This document shows, piece after piece, positions 57,611 to 64,000 of a stretch of DNA of 64,000 nt. This DNA comes from Patella vulgata (Eukaryota; Mollusca; Gastropoda; Patellidae): positions 9,706,613 to 9,770,612 of the forward strand of contig NC_065881.2 in assembly GCF_932274485.2 (NCBI RefSeq). The letters are read 5' to 3'. Within the stretch, counting starts at the first letter, position 1. The number at the start of each line of letters is the position of its first letter. The notes beneath the pieces are model-generated. The model saw only the letters and a program-made list of their open reading frames with translations, was not told the DNA's origin and ran no database searches. Made by a program: the position numbers and the translations under genes.

Positions 57611-58176
57611 AACAGTGTGGAGTTTTTCACCCCATCTTTCCTGTTTCAGAGAAAAATTGATTACCCCTTGTGAACATGAGAGAGATCGGTTTTTGTCAAC
57701 AGCCTAGTTTTTCTTTTCGAATAATCGTCTGTTATGGCTCTCTTTGGCCTTCGAGACATAGTCACTGCTTGGACGAATTACACAAAGTCGATCAGTGTAT
57801 CAAATCATGCACACAATTCAATACGTCCGTTTTGCATGCGTGGTCTCTTTAAAACAGAAATATCTCATATGAATGATTACTGGATCAATACAAACTGAAC
57901 GCATGTCTAGTCGGTAATTCCATCTTTTTGAGGATAATTATACTTTCTTACATAACTTTGAAGACACTGCAATGGAATAAACGTTTATGGAGAATACAAA
58001 ACCTGTGACGGACACCTGTTTATAGAATATAATTATCTGTAAAGGACTAAATGTTATTATAACTAGTAAGTACTAGATTTAGACCACTACAAGGTTGTTA
58101 CTGGAAAGAAAGTTGTGGAGCGAGGGGTCTATATCGGGCATACAAAAGACGGGAGATTAACAGTGGATTATTCACA

Positions 58177-58389
58177 ATGGATTATTCCTTTAATTTACCA
58201 CGTCACATTGCCCCTAAACATGCTTGCTTAATCTTTAAGATGCAGTTGACGAAGTCTGGTGACGAATTGATGGAAGCTAGCCAAACTGCCGAAATGTTTT
58301 CCAAATTTGTCAACAATGAAACTAAAATTCCAACAATTATCAACACCCCAAATTCCACGATAAATATTTTTGTTCAATCTATTAAATAG
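58177..58389 (+). CDS. Short conserved open frame, unrecognised (right arm copy)
   Basis: A 70-codon frame, partner of the one at 53211-52942 in the opposite arm. It shares GDELMEASQTAEMFSKF, INTPNSTINIFVQSI and the stop. Several differences fall at third codon positions, but there are too few to claim selection. It lies about 450 bp upstream of the ATG of the plus-strand F5/8C gene. Confidence 0.3.
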   Translation: MDYSFNLPRHIAPKHACLIFKMQLTKSGDELMEASQTAEMFSKFVNNETKIPTIINTPNSTINIFVQSIK

Positions 58390-58841
58390 ATTCATTGAGT
58401 GTTATTATTTTCTTGTATGTAATTTTGAAATATTCATGGGGGTTAATATCGCAATATTGATCTCTGATGGTGTCACAGACAGTTAATACCCAAAGTCATG
58501 ACCATCGAGGTCACAGAGTGGTGTGTACGTGTGGTTTAATAGTAGAAAGCGAGACATTAAGTAATATATTGAAACAACACGAGGGTCGTGTCCAATACTT
58601 CAACTAGTATAAATACTGTACGATTGGCACATTGTCCGTACAATTATTTGAAATAATGGTAGGCCAACATCAAAGGATGACATCACATCTGTATTTTAAG
58701 ACAATATATTTGTAAACAATCTAAAGTTGTAAATATGATCTATAAATACGTAAGATTTTAATTTGTTTTATTTTTATATATTTTACAGATTGACAAAATA
58801 TGACGCATGACAAGAACAGTGATTTAAAATAAATTTTAACT

Positions 58842-61800
58842 ATGAAGTTTAAGGAATATGGTTGTATCTTTGTTCTACTATTAGGTGAGTATAAATGCTA
58901 GTGTAGAGACTATGAGTATATCTGTATTCTACTATCAGGTGAGTATAAATGCTGCAGTGAAGAGAATATGAGTATATCTGTATTCTACTATATAATTAAG
59001 TAAGTATAAAACATACGAGAGAATATAGTTCCACTATGGCGGTGTATTGATCAAGTATGCCATGTCTATAATTATCATGTATTTATGTACCGGTAGAGAG
59101 AAATGGGGATTAACGTCCTCTCGACACAAACTAGGTGTATATGGTGAAAAATCGTACGGAGGGGGGGGGGTAAATCCGACCTGTTACTTTTATGCGTACG
59201 CTTTTTATTCGCTACAAAGTTCGTTTGATGTTTTTGTTTTAATTTATAAATTTTAAAACGATCGAAATAAGTTGACTTTTTAGAGTGTCAAATGGTTATA
59301 GTTTTAGAATTTTAGTTTTAAAAGAAATTATCATTTTCCTGACTTAGTTTAAGTACAATATACAGGTCATTCTAAATAAATAAGTAATATATTTGGCCTA
59401 TAATATATATAAATGTGTATTGTATTTGTCCTACCATTGTTCCATAGTGCCCTGAACAGCACCAAAAAAAAAAAATCAAATAAGTACAAAACAAGCAAAT
59501 AAAAAGATTATTATGACCAATAGCGATAGTCATTTAATCTTGCAAAGATGACAATAGAAATTTAAAATTTTGCCTATTCTCATGCTTTACTTTTAATTCC
59601 GGGGGGGGGGGGGTGTAATGGTTTAAGGCATGCGCGTGAAACCATCAGGTCTGTCATTGAGTCAAGTGGCGTGGTTTCGATTCCCCGGCTCCGGATTCCT
59701 TCGACTGCTAAAGACCCCTACGCGCAAGCGAATTATTGAAATAAAACCGAACAATGTTAGTTCCGAAATGACAGAGTTTGCGTCGGGGTCGAACATCATT
59801 TCTCTCTCTTTTAATCCAGAATGCCACATGTAAATATAGGCAAAATGACCAGGATGAAGGTTAATAAGACAGTCGACACTCGTATAATGGACAGAATTCC
59901 TGGGAGGATCACGATTCCCTGGTAGACCGACTGCGCTTCCTGCAACACCGGAAGAAGAAATGGCTTTAATGGCATCCGAAATGGGGTTCGGGTTAAACTA
60001 AAAATAAATGTTGATAAAAACTTTCCCATTAGCCAAACAATTTAAAAACTGAATATCCTGTCTATCAACGGAAATTTCTGGTAGTGGGGCTTAAAAGTCC
60101 GACTTCTAGTATTAGCAACAAGAACATCAGAAAACGTCTGAACATCAAGGCTTGGGATAACACTATGACACCTAAAACAGAGAGAGAGAGAGAGAAAGAG
60201 AGAGTTTAACGTCCTTTCGACACAAACTAGGTCATTTATGGACTAATTTATTTCAATAATTCTCTTGCGCATAGGGGTCTTTAGAAGTGGGGGGACTCGG
60301 AGAAAACCCACGTGATTGGACAGGCGACCCTACTCCTTGTCACGTACAACTGGGGAATCTAAACCACGCCAATTGACTCAATGACAGACCTTATGGTACC
60401 TTGCGCACGGGCTAACCATGCGGTCAACATTAAAAGTGCATTTTAAGTCAACTGGCGCTTGTCCTTTCAATCATTATTTGCAGTGACTGGGGTCTATTAT
60501 GTTCCCTTACATATTTAATGGGGGGGGGGGGGGTCTGCGAAAGTACAAACAAGGATGCACATAAATTTGCTGAAAACTAAATTGCAGAACCGAGAACTAA
60601 GCGATTGAATATTTCCGCCTAGCCTCGATCATCATTACTAAAGTCAGTACGATAAACAGCATAGTCTCCATTATCCATTTAATCGTGAAGGAAATTTATG
60701 CAGTAAATCGACTCATAATCCACTAAAGATCCCAGGCTAGCGATGCCATCTAGAGTTGATTACGGTCTGGATAGGTTAATTAATGTCTCATGAATAATTT
60801 AGATAACATTTCAGGCCTAAAGGAAGATCTGCAATAGACAGATTTAGCTCTTGCATAATGTATGTTTAGTAATTCTCTGTCTATATATTCGTTTCAGTGA
60901 TTAAAGGACAGAGGAGAAATGTCGCCCTAAATAAACCTGCATACCAGAGTACTCTATATGTTCGCACCGGTATAGGTATTAGTGGAGATGCTAGCAAAGC
61001 AGTAGATGGAGACACCTATCCTACCTTTGGAGATGGGTCTTGCTCCAGTACCCTTATAATTTTAAACAGTTGGTGGGAAGTTGACTTACAATCAACGTAT
61101 GATATTAAAGAAGTGATTGTCTACAACAGAAAACACAAAAGTGAGTAATTAAGATCTGTTCATAAAGTTAGAATTTAAAATGGTGTTGTTTAATGAATAA
61201 TGATGTTAATACTTATAAATTGCGAAACTACTGCTTTTCAGCTACAGTATGTAAATATTAGTTCTTTGTTTGTGTGTGTAAATTCCAGACGTCAGAATCA
61301 GCAACTATACTATATCAGGGGGAGTTGACTGTAATCGCACCAGTAAATGTTATGCTGAATGTTATCATCGTCCGACATCAGATCTGGTAGATTATCTTAC
61401 AATCACCAACTGTACCGCTAGATACATCAGAATAACAACTGTACTTACCTCGGGTGTATCTCTTTGTGAAGTCCAGATCTATGTAGATGTAGACCAAGGT
61501 AATTATTTTTGAAATTTGACACTACTGCATTTTCAGAAGTGTAAATTCTCGCTTCGGATATAACAGTCTTCGAATGATTCTTCAATACCATGCTACCTAT
61601 CACTAAAAGCACGTCCATTGCTGCTTACAAACATGTTTATAATTTACTGGTACATTCAGATTGGCACACCTTGAAAAACACCGAGTGGTACGAAACACTA
61701 TTAAAGGGGCATTCAAGTAAAAATTAATGGTCTAAATACGAAATTCCAGTGCGGTGAATATCCTTGCAGTGAGCTGGTTTATAGTGTGACGGGTTTCCGT

Positions 61801-63197
61801 ATATTTTAATAAGTCACGTAATATCCTACATTTGCATATCAAAGTTGATACTGTGCGAAAGATGCTATGTAGAAAGCGTGAAGGACAAATGGGATGTGGA
61901 AGAGCGCAAATGTAAAATGTAATGCGAGAAATGTAAAATGTAATGCGAGAAATATAAAATGTAGACACTTAACATTTGACGTTTTACATTTAACTCTTGC
62001 CTTAGCGGTATTTTGACCGGTATTAGGACTTTGTATATTGTACTTTTTACATGTTATCAATGAAAGCGACATTGTCGCAGAGCATTTGATATTGGCAACG
62101 ATACCCTTCCATAGTATATAAAACCACATTTTGAAAAATACAAATTTATTTTATGTTTTTTATTGTATATATTTAGAATTACATATAGGTGTATATGGGT
62201 TTTCAAGTGCTTAGGGCCTCTATTGGTTTTTGTGTGAAATGAAATAAAATGGGGTTTAACGTTCTACTGTTCTGCTCCAACTAGGCTAATGAAGACGGGC
62301 ATACGCCATACAGTGTGCTATGAGAGACATTTTGCCTGGGCAGCGGCACTACGTCCTACTCATATCCAATTCCAACTGCCAAGGGATCTTTTACGTGCAC
62401 GCCATGGTATATACAGAACCTCGGTTTTTGGTCCCATCCGAACGACTAGACAGCTGTCCTTGTCAGACCCTCCGACCTGCATCACCGATAAGGGGGAAAC
62501 AACGCCGGAGAATCTGGATGAACTTTCTCGGCCAATGCAGGGATGGAAACTATAGGTAAGCGTATCAATTACCATTAGCAACCTATGTATAGAACTACCG
62601 GTTTATTTTGGACAATATCATACTCTACCAGAAGAAATCTCAGTTTTGGCATAATAATAGAACAACGTATAGTCGTCTTGTGGGACGTAAATAAAACCGA
62701 GGTCATGTGACATTCGAGTGCACGTAAAAAAAAGCTTGACAGTTTTAATTCGAAATATGAGTAGGAAATTGTGTCGCCGTCAGGGCAAAAATTCCCCTCA
62801 TAGGACACTGTATGGCACTAGCCGTCTTCATCAGCCCAGTCGGTACAGAACTGCAGGACGTTAAGCTCAATTTCATTTACAGATTTCATATATAAGCCGC
62901 CCTTCTCTTTCAGATCTGAGCAGTACATCCATCCATGAAGCACCAACATCACAAGTTGGTTTTCAAGGGTCAACAAATAAGGAATTGAATAGCTCCAGGG
63001 CCCCCTCCCTCCCAACCACGATTAATACCCCATCAATGTATGAAGTCGGAACAGTTGATATACAAGAATCAACATCTGCTAAACCCTCGGAAGTGGTGAG
63101 CACAAGAGACGCCATCTTGTTTAATGGATCCTCGTCGTGTGGATGTTTGTGTCGTACTGTTGATCAGAGAGAGAATACCATGGAATTTAGAGATTAA
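58842..63197 (+). CDS. Fucolectin-like F5/8C protein, inverted copy with early stop before the transmembrane segment
   Basis: The exons are 58842-58884 (MKFKEYGCIFVLLL leader), 60898-61140, 61289-61498 and 62914-63197; all borders are GT..AG and the 780 nt give 259 residues. It mirrors the minus-strand gene at 52765-46649: NVALNKPAYQS, ASKAVDGD, SWWEVDLQSTY, NCTARYIRITT, CEVQIYV, then a shorter Ser/Thr-rich stalk and CGCLCRTVDQ. The reading frame ends in TAA at 63195-63197. In-frame sequence after it still codes for the paralogue's stalk end and membrane segment (GYMGIVLIILSLGSLILS, to 63418), so the stop arose by local change. The product would be secreted instead of membrane-bound, unless the gene is dying. 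The His of GSCSHT in the paralogue is Ser here (GSCSST). Confidence 0.7.
58865..59010. repeat. ~65-bp tandem repeat over the first splice donor
   Basis: TCTACTATTAGGTGAGTATA at 58873 recurs as TCTACTATCAGGTGAGTATA about 65 bp on, then as a third partial copy. Only the first donor keeps an open frame. Confidence 0.85.
59092..59145 (-). mobile_element. SINE-I 3' end scrap
   Basis: AGAGAGAAATGGGGATTAAC, TCGACACAAACTAGGT; partner of 51212-51255. Confidence 0.85.
59600..59818 (+). mobile_element. SINE-I, partner of 50493-50697
   Basis: TGTAATGGTTTAAGGCATGC head, GGTTTCGATTCCCCGGCTCC, CTCTCTCTT tail. Confidence 0.92.
60178..60425 (-). mobile_element. SINE-I, partner of 49417-49582
   Basis: (GA)n, GTTTAACGTCCTTTCGACAC to GGGCTAACCATGCGGTCAA. 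Confidence 0.92.
60545..60885 (+). repeat. Intron block also present at 27270-27605
   Basis: It runs up to the branch region of exon 2 (acceptor at 60897). GACTAGCGATGCC-like and TTTAGCTCTTGCATAATGTA blocks are shared; a shorter piece recurs near 40880-40915. Confidence 0.85.
62235..62549 (-). mobile_element. SINE-II, near full length
   Basis: GAAATGAAATAAAATGGGGT to CTTTCTCGGCCAATGCAGGG. Confidence 0.93.
62655..62880 (+). mobile_element. SINE-II, 5'-truncated
   Basis: ACATTCGAGTGCACGTAAA, GGGCAAAAATTCCCCTCATA, GACGTTAAGCTCAATTTCAT. It ends ~30 bp before the acceptor of the stalk exon (62913). Confidence 0.9.
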
Positions 63198-63418
63198 AAG
63201 GCTGAGATTAAAAAGAATCTGACTGTTGCAACTGAGAAATTATCCAGTACTAAACGAAAGAAAACGAGTGCAACCGACGAGCGGCCATCAGCTGTGTATA
63301 CAGGATATATGGGAATTGTTCTTATTATTCTATCTCTTGGTAGTTTAATTCTGTCTGACTTGATTTCACTATTAAGATTTGTACATCATCGGATGAAGGT
63401 ATTGTTCAATATTCCATG
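63198..63418 (+). pseudogene. Untranslated remainder of stalk and transmembrane segment behind the early stop
   Basis: Directly after the TAA at 63195 the same frame continues (KAEIKKNLTVAT, then a membrane run ending DLISLLRFVHHRMK) and then loses similarity to the paralogue at about 63397, which marks the end of the inverted duplication. The frame is open to a TGA at 63416-63418. Confidence 0.7.
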
Positions 63419-63429
63419 AAAGTTTTAAA

Positions 63430-63945
63430 TTTTTGTCCCCCGCTTTTCAAAGAAGGCAGGAGACTATTAAAATGGGCCTGTCCGTCCATAACACCTTTTG
63501 GGACACAATATGTCTCCTTCTAACTGAGGTAGAATGTTTAAACTCTGTGTGTAGGTTTTTTTGGGGTTCGAGGATGAGCATTGCTAAGCAGAGATACCCC
63601 ATTTGATTGGTTGGTGCTTTGGGACACTATGACCTTGTTATAATGATGCAACTTGGTGTATAGTTTCATTATATTAATACCTTGACTAAGTTCTATAAGC
63701 GAAGCTTAGCGATAATCAATTTAATTGTCGAGACGTCAGAGCTCGATAACTTTAATGATAATTGGGTGAGAGTGATGAAAGTGTATAGTTTCAGTTCACT
63801 AATACCTTAGAACATAAAACTGTCTTTCTAATTGGGGTAGAACGTTCAAACTTGGTGTTGGTGCTTATTAGTATTCAATCATGCGCATTTTCCACGGACT
63901 CGTTCGGTTGATACTTTGGATCACGATAACTTTGGTTCGATGATG
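63430..63945. repeat. Irregular tandem repeat downstream of the F5/8C gene
   Basis: GTGTATAGTTTCA occurs at 63656 and 63779, TTTGGGACAC at 63497 and 63618, and a TAACTGAGGTAGAATG-like block at 63523 and ~309 bp later. Confidence 0.7.
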
Positions 63946-63951
63946 ACAAAT

Positions 63952-64000
63952 GGAATGAAATGAAATGGGGTTTAACGTCCTACTGTTTTGCTCCGAACTG
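63952..64000 (-). mobile_element. SINE-II, runs off the window
   Basis: GGAATGAAATGAAATGGGGT and TTTAACGTCCTACTGTTTTG at the edge. Confidence 0.9.

Larger units (their letters stand above)
57035..63397 (+). repeat. Inverted duplication, right arm
   Basis: Mirrors 46655-53880. Arm-specific: longer hAT remnant, the intron block 60545-60885, SINE-II copies at 62235 and 62655, and a tandem duplication at the first splice donor. The spacer 53880-57035 is single-copy. Confidence 0.85.

Noticed and set aside
59811-60029. 72-codon minus frame matching one at 50271-50489
   Set aside because: Similarity follows from the inverted duplication and no splice or domain context supports coding; left uncalled.
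62289-62559. Overlapping 79-88 codon frames (also near 23258, 24032, 37707)
   Set aside because: All are within SINE-II copies and recur with the repeat.

Overview
The window is eukaryotic, AT-rich and intron-rich, with very dense repeats. It has canonical GT..AG introns, tRNA-derived SINEs, Tc1/mariner elements, a LINE tail and multi-domain secreted or membrane proteins built from fibrinogen-related, PAN/apple-like, EGF-like and fucolectin-type F5/8C modules. This mix is typical of a lophotrochozoan, most likely a mollusc and perhaps a gastropod; that is inference, because no species-diagnostic gene is present.

Host genes form two paralogous groups. On the left, the minus strand carries a small secreted single-module gene (10600-8376) and a mosaic gene running off the window (8030 to below 1) with module order beta-sandwich, PAN, EGF, fibrinogen-related. 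A second, decayed copy of the PAN-EGF-fibrinogen part lies at 41176-38590. On the right, two fucolectin-like genes sit head to head in a large inverted duplication, with arms near 46.65-53.88 kb and 57.04-63.40 kb. The minus-strand member (52765-46649) ends in a transmembrane segment. The plus-strand member (58842-63197) stops early, before it. All look like surface or secreted recognition proteins, a plausible expanding lectin-like cluster; no function is shown by the sequence itself.

Between these groups, 10.6-38 kb and 41.5-46.6 kb show no recognisable host gene. They hold three Tc1-like elements (11321-12855 with an apparently whole transposase; 17381-18825 and 51355-52721 defective), a LINE 3' end (36356-37012), a Penelope-like remnant (42806-43400), hAT-like remnants, several inverted-repeat or MITE-like elements, satellite and minisatellite arrays and about fifty SINE copies or fragments.

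The SINEs fall into two families with different tRNA-like heads that share one 3' terminal block, GGACGTTAAACCCCATTTC, followed by (CT)n in SINE-I and (ATTTC)n in SINE-II. Duplicated arms provide natural filled and empty sites that order many insertions in time. The most striking single feature is the third Tc1-like element, which begins exactly at the 5' splice site of the first coding exon of the 52765-46649 gene.
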